DNA of 8,417 bases from Chthoniobacter sp. GTDB lineage: Bacteria; Verrucomicrobiota; Verrucomicrobiia; Chthoniobacterales; Chthoniobacteraceae. The stretch spans positions 1 through 8,417 of the forward strand of contig JANXWQ010000279.1 in NCBI GenBank assembly GCA_025351065.1. The letters run 5' to 3'. This document shows, piece after piece, positions 1 through 6,559 of the stretch; the first letter of the stretch is position 1, and the number at the start of each line of letters is the position of its first letter. The notes beneath the pieces were generated by a model. It did not search any database, was not told the origin of the DNA, and saw only the letters and a program-made list of their open reading frames with translations. Position numbers and translations under genes: made by a program.

Positions 1-1506
1 GAATTTGCGGGCCAGGGCGCGGGCCAGCACGATGTGCTGGCGGTGGGCGGTGCGGCGAAACTGGATGGCACCGTGCGTCTCGTGAACCTGGGCAGCGTCA
101 GGCTGAAGCGCGGCCAGAGCGTCACCTTCCTGACCGCCGGCGGCGGGGTGAGCGGGAAGTTTTCCACGGTGAACAGCGACAGCTTCCTGCCCAGCGGCCA
201 CCTGCTGCGGGCCGGCGTGGTGTATCATGCCAACACGGTCGATCTCGCCGCGATCCAGGGTTCCTTTGGCAATGACCTCGGCAGCCTGACCCCGAACCAG
301 AAAGCGGTGGCGCACAACCTCGACAACATGGTGAATGACAGCCGGGCGAACAAGATCATCGACTTCCTCGACCGGGAGTCGCTCGGCAGTCTGCGCGGCG
401 ATTTGGACAAGATCGCGCCGGAGGAGCTGGCGTCGATTTTCAACATCGGCGTGTCGCTGGCCAATGTGCAGACGGCGAACCTGGAGCGGCGCATGAGCGA
501 CCTTCAGACCGGCAGCGAGGGCTTTAGCTCGAGCGGCTATGGCATGGGCGGCAACAGCCAAAGCTATGGCGGCACCACCCAGACCTACAGCGGCGACGCA
601 AGCTATAACAGCGGCCACACCAGCTACCGCGGCCCCACGGGCGACGGCGGCAAGGAAATGCGCGCGCCCATCGACAACCGCGTGGGCGTGTTTGTCACCG
701 GCGTCGGCGAGTTTACCAACATCGGCAACACGGCCAATGCGCGCGGCTACGACCTGACGACCGGCGGCCTGACCATCGGCGTGGATTACAAGGTGACGGA
801 GCACTTTGTCATCGGTCTGAACACCGGCTACGCCCGCAGCAGCGCGGAACTCAACGGCAACGGACGCGTGACCGTGGACGGCGCGAAGCTGGGGCTCTAC
901 GCCACTTACTTCACCGGCACCGGCTTCTATGTCGATGCGGCGGCCAATGGCGGCTACAACAGCTATGACACGCGGCGCAGCGCCCTCAAAGGCACGGCGA
1001 ACGGCGGCACCAATGGGCTGGAGTTCAACGGGCTCCTGGCCACGGGCTTTGACTGGAAAACCCCGGACGGCCTGACCATCGGGCCGGTGGCGAGCGTGCA
1101 GTATACCAACGTGCAAATGAACAGCTTCAAGGAGCATGGGTCGCTGGCCCCGCTGAAGTTCAACGATCAGAGCGGCGAAAGCCTGCGCACCGCGCTGGGC
1201 GTGAAGATGAGCTACGACTTTCATCCGGTGGCGAGCGGCGTAGTCATCCGGCCCGAAGTGCGGGCGTCCTGGCAGCATGAGTTTGCCGACAGCAGCTATG
1301 CGCTGACCTCGCGCTTCGCCAACGGGGCGGGCAACACCTTCACCGTCCACGGCCCGCAGATCGGCGACGACAGCCTGCTCGTCGGGGCCGGAGTGGCGGT
1401 GCTGTGGAACGAGCGGACCTCGACCTATGTCTATTATGACGGCGAAGTGTTCCGCTCGAACTACAACTCGAACAACGTCTCCGGCGGCGTGCGTCTGACT
1501 TTCTAA
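1..1506 (+). CDS. Autotransporter, C-terminal part (5' end outside window)
   Basis: This is the 3' part of a type V secretion autotransporter: a passenger remnant, a helical segment and an outer-membrane beta-barrel. The frame is open from base 1, and the encoded residues align with the interior of the paralogue at 1717-4620, so the true start is upstream. The GTG at 34 is internal. By window codon, 1-90 are the end of the beta-helical passenger, with the AGQHD..AVGG motif shared by both copies. Codons 91-172 are predicted helical and include the LAPEELAS-like segment and the NVQTANLERRM motif. Codons 175-220 are a Tyr/Gly/Ser-rich linker, and about 227-501 are an autotransporter beta-domain (PF03797-like) ending in the aromatic Phe expected for BAM recognition. 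The conserved WQHEF motif and a DSLLVGAG..LWNERTSTYVYYDG block support the barrel. The protein should sit in the outer membrane. Passenger function cannot be judged because most of it is missing. The assignment to the family is firm. Confidence 0.93.
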   Translation, partial: EFAGQGAGQHDVLAVGGAAKLDGTVRLVNLGSVRLKRGQSVTFLTAGGGVSGKFSTVNSDSFLPSGHLLRAGVVYHANTVDLAAIQGSFGNDLGSLTPNQKAVAHNLDNMVNDSRANKIIDFLDRESLGSLRGDLDKIAPEELASIFNIGVSLANVQTANLERRMSDLQTGSEGFSSSGYGMGGNSQSYGGTTQTYSGDASYNSGHTSYRGPTGDGGKEMRAPIDNRVGVFVTGVGEFTNIGNTANARGYDLTTGGLTIGVDYKVTEHFVIGLNTGYARSSAELNGNGRVTVDGAKLGLYATYFTGTGFYVDAAANGGYNSYDTRRSALKGTANGGTNGLEFNGLLATGFDWKTPDGLTIGPVASVQYTNVQMNSFKEHGSLAPLKFNDQSGESLRTALGVKMSYDFHPVASGVVIRPEVRASWQHEFADSSYALTSRFANGAGNTFTVHGPQIGDDSLLVGAGVAVLWNERTSTYVYYDGEVFRSNYNSNNVSGGVRLTF

Positions 1507-1536
1507 GTCGCGCCCGGACGCGGCGAAAATCATCTG

Positions 1537-1567
1537 GCCCGCCGGCTGCAAAGCCGGCGGGCTTTTT
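1537..1567 (+). terminator. Intrinsic terminator of the first autotransporter
   Basis: A perfect 11-bp GC-rich stem (1537-1547 with 1552-1562) closes a GCAA tetraloop and is followed by five T residues. It starts about 30 bases after the stop codon. The same stem sequence, with one base pair changed, follows the downstream paralogue at 4650-4683. The second autotransporter therefore probably needs its own promoter in 1568-1716. Confidence 0.9.
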
Positions 1568-1589
1568 CGTGCCGGCGTGCAGGGACGTT

Positions 1590-1633
1590 TTGACAAAGAA
1601 ATGTTTGACGGGATGGCCGGCGGTGCCTACACC
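1590..1633 (+). promoter_or_regulatory. Possible promoter region for the second autotransporter
   Basis: The 149 bases between the upstream terminator and the ATG at 1717 must hold the promoter. They contain TTGACA at 1590-1595 and TTGACG at 1605-1610, two copies of a -35-like hexamer 15 bases apart. Only the second has anything -10-like at normal spacing, TACACC at 1628-1633, and that is a poor match. The tandem TTGAC motifs could also be a regulator site. The assignment is weak. Confidence 0.2.
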
Positions 1634-1716
1634 ACTGACCTTGTTTGCTGTTTTTAGCCTAGGTCAGCTTTTCACCCGTCATACTCACTCCCAACCCAAC
1701 CACAAAAACCACCCGC

Positions 1717-4620
1717 ATGAAAAACTCCCGTCCCCGCATCCTCGCCACCTCCATCGCCGCCGCGCTGTGCGGGCTGGCAGGTTTCACCCACTCCGCGCAC
1801 GCCGCGATTCTCATTCCGACCCTGTATTGGGATACCAATGGCGCGCCGGTGGGCTTGGGCGGCAATGGCAACTGGAATCAAGTCACTACGAACTGGAACA
1901 GCAACTCCACCGGCACCGGGGCGACAACGACTTGGGCGGACGGTTCGAGCGCGGTCTTTGGCGGCACGGTGGGCACGGTGACGGTCACTGCGCCGGTGAG
2001 TGTGGGTAACAACATGACCTTTAACACCGCGGGTTATCTCATCAATGGCGCGAGCCTTGTGACGCTGGCGGGGACGAGCATCTCCGCACCGGGCGCGGCT
2101 GCCATCAGCGCGCCGCTGGCCGGCAGCCTCACGGTGACGGGCAGCACCACCGTCCTGACGCTCAGCGGCGCGAATGACCTGTCGGGCGGCGTGACCGTCC
2201 AGAATGGCACGCTCAAGGCGGGCGCGGCCAATACGCTGTCCGCGGCCGGGTTGGTGACGCTGAACAAGGCCGACGGCAACGGCACTGCGGTGCTGGATCT
2301 CAATGGCTTTAACCAGACCGTGGGCGGGCTCAAGATTTTCGCACCCGAAAATACCAGCGACATCAACCTCAACGGCGCGACGCTGACGCTGGCGGGGGAC
2401 GTGAATCTCGTGGACAACACCGCGAATCCGGGCAACGGCGAGATTGCCAATATCAATGGCGGCGGCGCGCTCGACCTGGGCGGGGTCACGCGCACCTTCA
2501 CCATCGCTGGCCAGAGAGTGAGCCAGGAGGAACTGACGATCAACGTGCCGATCCAAAACGGCGCGCTGACTTTCAACGGCCTGACGAGCACCAATGACGG
2601 CAGCGATGCAGGTTTGTTTCTCAATGCCGTGAGTACCTACACGGGCGACACGCGCATCCTTAGCGGCACGCTCAAGGCGGGCGTGGCCGGGGCAGTGCCG
2701 AAGTTTTCCGAGGTCTATGTCAACGGCACTTTTGACCTCAATGGTTTCAACCAAAGCGTAGGCGCCATTTCCAATGGCGGGGCTATCCTTGCGGCGCAGT
2801 CTTCGACCCGAAACCTCATCCTGCTCCACGGAGCCGTGCTGACCACGGGTAATAATAACGAGGACACGCTGTTCAAAGGCATCATCAGCGACGGCGGCAT
2901 CCTCGGCGGCGGCGTGGTGAAAGTGGGCGCGGGCACCTGGACGCTGACGGGTAACAGCACCTATGCGGGTAACACTACGGTCAATGGTGGTGGACTGATC
3001 GTGAATGGATCGCTGGCTAGCGCGCAGGTGATCGTCAACGCCCTCGGCACGCTCGGCGGCAGCGGCGTGCTGGCCGGCAGCGTGGTGAACAACGGCAATG
3101 TCGGCCCCGGCAATTCGCCCGGCACTTTGACCGTGAAGGGTAACTACACCCAGTCGCCCACGGGCACGCTGACCATCGAGGTCGCGGGCAAAGGCGCGGG
3201 CCAGCACGATCTGCTGGCCGTGGGAGGCAAGGCCAAGCTCGACGGCGGGCTGCGGCTCGTGCAGGTCGGCAGCCCGCGGCTGCATGTGGGGAACAAAGTA
3301 ACATTTCTGACCGCAGCGGGCGGAGTGCAGGGGAAGTTTTCCAAAGTAACTAACAATGTGGCCGACGGCACGCTGCTGAAAACGGCGGTGCTTTACAATG
3401 CCAATGACGTCCAGCTCGCGGTAACCGGCACGGACTTTGCCCGGCTTGCCGGACTGACTTATAACCAGCGCCACACCGCCGCGATGCTTGATGCCATTGG
3501 CAGCAACCCGCGCGCCGCACGCCTGCTCGACTACCTGACCGACCGCGCGTTCCGCGACGTGCCCGGCGACCTGGACCGGCTCGCGCCGGAAGAGCTGGCG
3601 TCGGCCTTTAACATTGGCGTCTCGCTCGGCAATGTGCAGACGGCGAACCTCGAACGGCGCATGGACGACGTGCGCGCGGGTTCCGCGGGCTTCAGCGCCG
3701 GGGGCTATGCCATGAATGGCAGCAGCGCCGGTTACAGCGGCACCCTCGGCGTGGGCGGCCCGGCGGGCAAAGGCGGCAAGGAACTGCTCGCACCGGCGGA
3801 CAATCGCCTGGGCGTGTTCATCACCGGCGTCGGCGAGTTCACCAGCATCGGCGACACCAGCAATGCGCGCGGCTACGACCTCACGACCGGCGGCGTGACC
3901 CTCGGCGTGGATTACAAGATCACGCCGAATTTTGCCCTCGGCGTCAACGCCGGCTACGCCCGGACCGGCGCGGATCTCGCGCGCGGCGGACGCCTGACCG
4001 TGGACGGTGCGAAGCTCGGCGTTTACGCCACGTATTTCACCGCGGGCTTTTACGCCGATGCGGCGGTGAGTGGCGGGCTCAACGGCTACGACACCAGCCG
4101 CCGCGCCCTCGTGAGCACCGCGCGCGGCAGCACTGACGGCGGCGAACTTAACGCCCTCGCCGCGACCGGCTACGACTGGAAAACCGGCGGGCTCACCTTT
4201 GGGCCGACGGTGAATTTTCAGTACACTTACATGAACATGAACGGCTTCACCGAGCACGGCTCGCTGGCTCCGCTGCGCCTGGCCACGAACCACGGCGAAA
4301 GCCTGCGCACCGCCGTCGGCGGAAAAGCGGCCTACGACTGGCAGGTCGGCGGCGTGACCGTGCGGCCCGAGGCGCGGGCCGCGTGGCAGCATGAGTGCGG
4401 CGACAGCACCTTCGGCATCACCTCGCGCCTGACCAGCGGCGCGGGCGGCAACTTCACCGTCACCAGCCCCGAGGTCGGCCGCGACAGCCTGCTCGTCGGC
4501 GCGGGCGTGGCCGTGCTGTGGAATGAGCGCACCTCGACGTACGTTTATTACGACGGCGACCTCGTCCGCAAAAACTACAGTTCGCACAACGTCTCCGGCG
4601 GCGTGCGCCTGAGTTTCTAA
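1717..4620 (+). CDS. Autotransporter with PATR-repeat passenger and C-terminal beta-barrel
   Basis: This is a complete 967-residue autotransporter, exported by Sec and inserted in the outer membrane, with its passenger outside or released. Residues 1-29 are a signal peptide: basic N-terminus, hydrophobic core, and an AHA cleavage site before A30. Residues 30-570 are a Gly/Asn/Thr-rich beta-helical passenger. Two segments repeat the pattern GTLKAG then DLNGFNQ (about 163-200 and 317-348), and about 401-432 match the autotransporter-associated repeat (PATR, PF12951-like) with VGAGTWTLTGNSTYAGNT. A GPGNSPGTL turn lies at 463-471. Residues about 573-660 look helical. About 697-967 form the barrel (PF03797-like), ending in Phe. 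I see no protease triad or other catalytic motif, so adhesion or surface structure is the default guess. The ATG is chosen because the signal peptide begins there, although no Shine-Dalgarno sequence precedes it. The gene is a paralogue of the upstream copy. An odd feature is Cys894, where the paralogue has Phe. Confidence 0.95.
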   Translation: MKNSRPRILATSIAAALCGLAGFTHSAHAAILIPTLYWDTNGAPVGLGGNGNWNQVTTNWNSNSTGTGATTTWADGSSAVFGGTVGTVTVTAPVSVGNNMTFNTAGYLINGASLVTLAGTSISAPGAAAISAPLAGSLTVTGSTTVLTLSGANDLSGGVTVQNGTLKAGAANTLSAAGLVTLNKADGNGTAVLDLNGFNQTVGGLKIFAPENTSDINLNGATLTLAGDVNLVDNTANPGNGEIANINGGGALDLGGVTRTFTIAGQRVSQEELTINVPIQNGALTFNGLTSTNDGSDAGLFLNAVSTYTGDTRILSGTLKAGVAGAVPKFSEVYVNGTFDLNGFNQSVGAISNGGAILAAQSSTRNLILLHGAVLTTGNNNEDTLFKGIISDGGILGGGVVKVGAGTWTLTGNSTYAGNTTVNGGGLIVNGSLASAQVIVNALGTLGGSGVLAGSVVNNGNVGPGNSPGTLTVKGNYTQSPTGTLTIEVAGKGAGQHDLLAVGGKAKLDGGLRLVQVGSPRLHVGNKVTFLTAAGGVQGKFSKVTNNVADGTLLKTAVLYNANDVQLAVTGTDFARLAGLTYNQRHTAAMLDAIGSNPRAARLLDYLTDRAFRDVPGDLDRLAPEELASAFNIGVSLGNVQTANLERRMDDVRAGSAGFSAGGYAMNGSSAGYSGTLGVGGPAGKGGKELLAPADNRLGVFITGVGEFTSIGDTSNARGYDLTTGGVTLGVDYKITPNFALGVNAGYARTGADLARGGRLTVDGAKLGVYATYFTAGFYADAAVSGGLNGYDTSRRALVSTARGSTDGGELNALAATGYDWKTGGLTFGPTVNFQYTYMNMNGFTEHGSLAPLRLATNHGESLRTAVGGKAAYDWQVGGVTVRPEARAAWQHECGDSTFGITSRLTSGAGGNFTVTSPEVGRDSLLVGAGVAVLWNERTSTYVYYDGDLVRKNYSSHNVSGGVRLSF

Positions 4621-4649
4621 GCCGCGCCGAAAGGCAGCGAATCCAACCA

Positions 4650-4683
4650 GCCCGCCGGCCCGCAAGGCCGGCGGGCTTTTTTT
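4650..4683 (+). terminator. Intrinsic terminator of the second autotransporter
   Basis: A perfect 11-bp GC-rich stem (4650-4660 with 4666-4676) closes a CGCAA loop and is followed by seven T residues. It starts 29 bases after the stop. The arms differ from the terminator at 1537-1567 only in the base pair next to the loop, and both are preceded by a TAAG(T/C)CGCGCC stretch at the stop codon. This indicates that the 3' untranslated region was part of the duplicated unit. Confidence 0.92.
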
Positions 4684-4827
4684 GGCGTGTGGTGGTGAGA
4701 AAGGCGGCGCGGGCGAGCGTTCGCAGCCGCTGGCGGATGGCTCGCGAAACATCCGGGAAGGAGGGCGAGGCGGAACAATTTCAACCCAACGCCCGCACGG
4801 TCCAAGCGAGCGGTATCCGGCGCGGGT

Positions 4828-4850
4828 AAAAAACATTTTTTCCTGGAAAA
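4828..4850. promoter_or_regulatory. AT-rich palindromic block upstream of the transporter gene
   Basis: The 264 bases from 4684 to 4947 hold no convincing gene and are mostly very GC-rich. Within them, A6 (4828-4833), CA and T6 (4836-4841) overlap a 13-base perfect palindrome with a central T (TTTTCC-T-GGAAAA, 4838-4850). It lies about 100 bases before the transporter start. It could be an operator or part of a promoter. No clear -35/-10 pair was recognised next to it. Confidence 0.25.
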
Positions 4851-4947
4851 TTGCGGCGGTCGGGCAGACGGCGGCCGGCGGGTTTTGCCGGGCGGCCGTC
4901 CGTTTTTTTCTTGGCCGTCCGGCGCGGGGCTCGCATCTTGCGCGGCC

Positions 4948-6444
4948 ATGTCCGCTCCCTCCTCATCCTCCGCCCCGTGGTGGCGGCAGCTTACCGGCTA
5001 CCATTGGTTTGTTTTCGCCGTGGCCTCGGCGGCGTGGTTTTTCGACTGCCTGGATCAGCGGCTGTTTTCGCTCGCCAGAAATCCCGCGCTGGCCTCGCTG
5101 ATGAATCTCCCGGCGGGGCACATCGATGTTCAGAATTTCGGCAAGGTAGTCACCGCGTGCTTCCTGATTGGGTGGGGTGTGGGCGGCATGATTTTCGGCT
5201 CGCTTGGGGACAAATTTGGCCGCGCGAAAATGCTCACACTGACCATCCTCATTTATTCGGTTTTCACGGGGCTCAGCTTTTTCAGCCGCACGGCGGTCGA
5301 TTTCACGATTTTCCGTTTCCTCACCGGGCTCGGTGTCGGCGGCGTCTTTGGCCTCGCGGTGGCGCTGATTGCCGAGACGGTGCCGAGCGGCGCGCGGGTG
5401 CAGTCGCTCGGCCTGCTGCAGGTGCTCTCGACGGTCGGGAACGTGAGCGCGGTGTTTGCGAAGATGGGCGTGGATGCGCTGGAGGCGGCGAAAGTGATCG
5501 AGCCCGGACGCGGCTGGCGCTGGATGTTTCTCGTCGGCGCGCTGCCCGCGCTGATGGTCATTTTCACCCGCAAATATCTCAAGGAGCCGGACTCCTGGCT
5601 GCATTTGAAAGCGGCGGGCAGGCTGCCAAAGGGCAGCATTTTTGCGCCCTATCGCGACCTGCTCGCGAGTGTGCGCTGGCGAAAAAATCTCGCCGTCGGG
5701 GCACTGATTGCCTCGACCGGGGTGATCGGGCTTTGGGCGATTGGCGAGTACGCAGTGGATTTGCAAAGCGCGGTTTTCAAGAGCCACTACGAAGCGCAGG
5801 CGCCCGCCGAAATGCTCGCGCCGGTGCAGCTAAAACGCGCCGCCGTCGCGCAAATCCCCGCCGGCACCGCCGAGCGCAAAGCGGCTGACGCGGAGCTGAA
5901 GAAGATGGAGGCGCCGCTCGATGCCATCACGAAACCGCAAGTCGATTGGTCGAAAAACCTGGCCTATTTCCTGAACATGCTCGGCGCGGCGGTCGGCATG
6001 TGGCTGTTCACGCGCCTCGCCAAGTTTGCGGGCCGCCGCGTCGCGTTCTTTGTCGGTTTCAGTTGCGCGCTCGTGGCCACCGCCTTCGTCTATTGGAAAA
6101 TGAACTCGCCGCAGGATGCCTACTGGATGATGCCGCTGATGGGGGCCGCGCAGCTCGGGCCGTTCGCGGGCTTTGCGATCTATCTGCCGGAGCTGTTTCC
6201 CAGCCGGCTGCGCAGCACGGGCACGTCCTTTTGCTACAACCTCGGCCGTTTCGCCGCCGCCGCCGGGAGCTTTTACTCCTCGGAGCTGACCAAGGTTTTC
6301 GCGAAGACCCACGCCGCCCCGCTGCCCTACCGCTACTCAGCGATTGCGATGTGCGCGATTTTCTTCGTCGGGCTCGTCACGGTGTTCTTTGCGCCGGAGA
6401 CCAAAGGCCAGCCGCTGCCCGAGGAGGAAGCGGGCGCGGTGTGA
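4948..6444 (+). CDS. Major facilitator superfamily transporter, sugar-porter-like
   Basis: This is an inner-membrane secondary transporter of about 12 helices and 498 residues, probably moving a sugar or other small organic solute by proton coupling. The classic MFS motif A lies between TM2 and TM3 (GSLGDKFGRAKML, 84-96), and a second, weaker version follows TM8. R123 with the Gly-rich GLGVGGVFG and the AETVP segment (142-146) fit TM4-TM5. A GWRWMFLVGALPAL stretch marks TM6. PELFPSRLRSTG (414-425) lies near TM11, and the PETKG motif typical of sugar porters is at 483-487. TM1 carries Asp33 and Asp36. A hydrophilic Ala/Lys/Glu-rich insert of about 65 residues (272-336) lies between TM7 and TM8, on the predicted periplasmic side. 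I chose ATG 4948 because the protein begins sensibly there. A TTG at 4885 would add 21 residues without typical character. No Shine-Dalgarno is evident. The substrate is unknown. The gene is monocistronic by context, with terminators on both sides. Confidence 0.9.
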   Translation: MSAPSSSSAPWWRQLTGYHWFVFAVASAAWFFDCLDQRLFSLARNPALASLMNLPAGHIDVQNFGKVVTACFLIGWGVGGMIFGSLGDKFGRAKMLTLTILIYSVFTGLSFFSRTAVDFTIFRFLTGLGVGGVFGLAVALIAETVPSGARVQSLGLLQVLSTVGNVSAVFAKMGVDALEAAKVIEPGRGWRWMFLVGALPALMVIFTRKYLKEPDSWLHLKAAGRLPKGSIFAPYRDLLASVRWRKNLAVGALIASTGVIGLWAIGEYAVDLQSAVFKSHYEAQAPAEMLAPVQLKRAAVAQIPAGTAERKAADAELKKMEAPLDAITKPQVDWSKNLAYFLNMLGAAVGMWLFTRLAKFAGRRVAFFVGFSCALVATAFVYWKMNSPQDAYWMMPLMGAAQLGPFAGFAIYLPELFPSRLRSTGTSFCYNLGRFAAAAGSFYSSELTKVFAKTHAAPLPYRYSAIAMCAIFFVGLVTVFFAPETKGQPLPEEEAGAV

Positions 6445-6449
6445 GATAA

Positions 6450-6500
6450 GACCCATAGGTCATATAGGTCACCTGAGTCATATAGGACTCAGGTGATGAC
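6450..6500. repeat. Degenerate 9-bp-period repeat containing a hairpin
   Basis: Just after the transporter stop, five successive 9-base units can be read from 6452 to 6496: CCCATAGGT, CATATAGGT, CACCTGAGT, CATATAGGA, CTCAGGTGA. GTCATATAGG occurs twice exactly (6459-6468 and 6477-6486). The last units also form an 11-bp perfect inverted repeat (6469-6479 with 6486-6496) around the loop ATATAG. It is not followed by a T run, so it is not itself a standard terminator. The composition is unlike the flanking genes, which suggests an intergenic repeat element. Confidence 0.7.
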
Positions 6501-6506
6501 CCGCTC

Positions 6507-6545
6507 AAAAAACCGGCGGACGCCTCGCGACGTCCGCCGTTTTTT
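6507..6545. terminator. Bidirectional terminator between convergent genes
   Basis: A 9-bp perfect stem (6514-6522 with 6531-6539) is flanked by A6 on the left (6507-6512) and T6 on the right (6540-6545), with an 8-base loop. It gives a hairpin plus U-tract on either strand, so it can end both the transporter transcript and the minus-strand isomerase-like transcript, whose stop codon is at 6560-6562. Confidence 0.9.
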
Positions 6546-6559
6546 GAAAGCCAGGGTGC

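Noticed and set aside
1569..2009. Plus-strand open frame of 146 codons overlapping the autotransporter start
   Set aside because: It runs through the terminator tail and leader and then out of frame through the signal peptide region. The His/Arg-rich product looks like a shadow.
4755..4765. AAGGAGG-like sequence in the intergenic region
   Set aside because: It resembles a ribosome binding site, but no start codon with a sensible frame follows at normal spacing.
1672..4836. A 1054-codon open frame on the minus strand opposite the second autotransporter
   Set aside because: It is a mirror of the GC-rich codon pattern of the sense gene. The product is Ala/Arg/His/Gly-rich with no domain or signal peptide, whereas the sense frame has a full autotransporter architecture.
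4885..4947. TTG-initiated N-terminal extension of the transporter
   Set aside because: The extra 21 residues show no family similarity, and the ATG at 4948 gives a typical short cytoplasmic N-terminus before TM1.
4851..5888. 345-codon plus-strand frame overlapping the transporter
   Set aside because: Arg/Gly/Ala-rich out-of-frame reading of the MFS gene, with no membrane helices or motifs.
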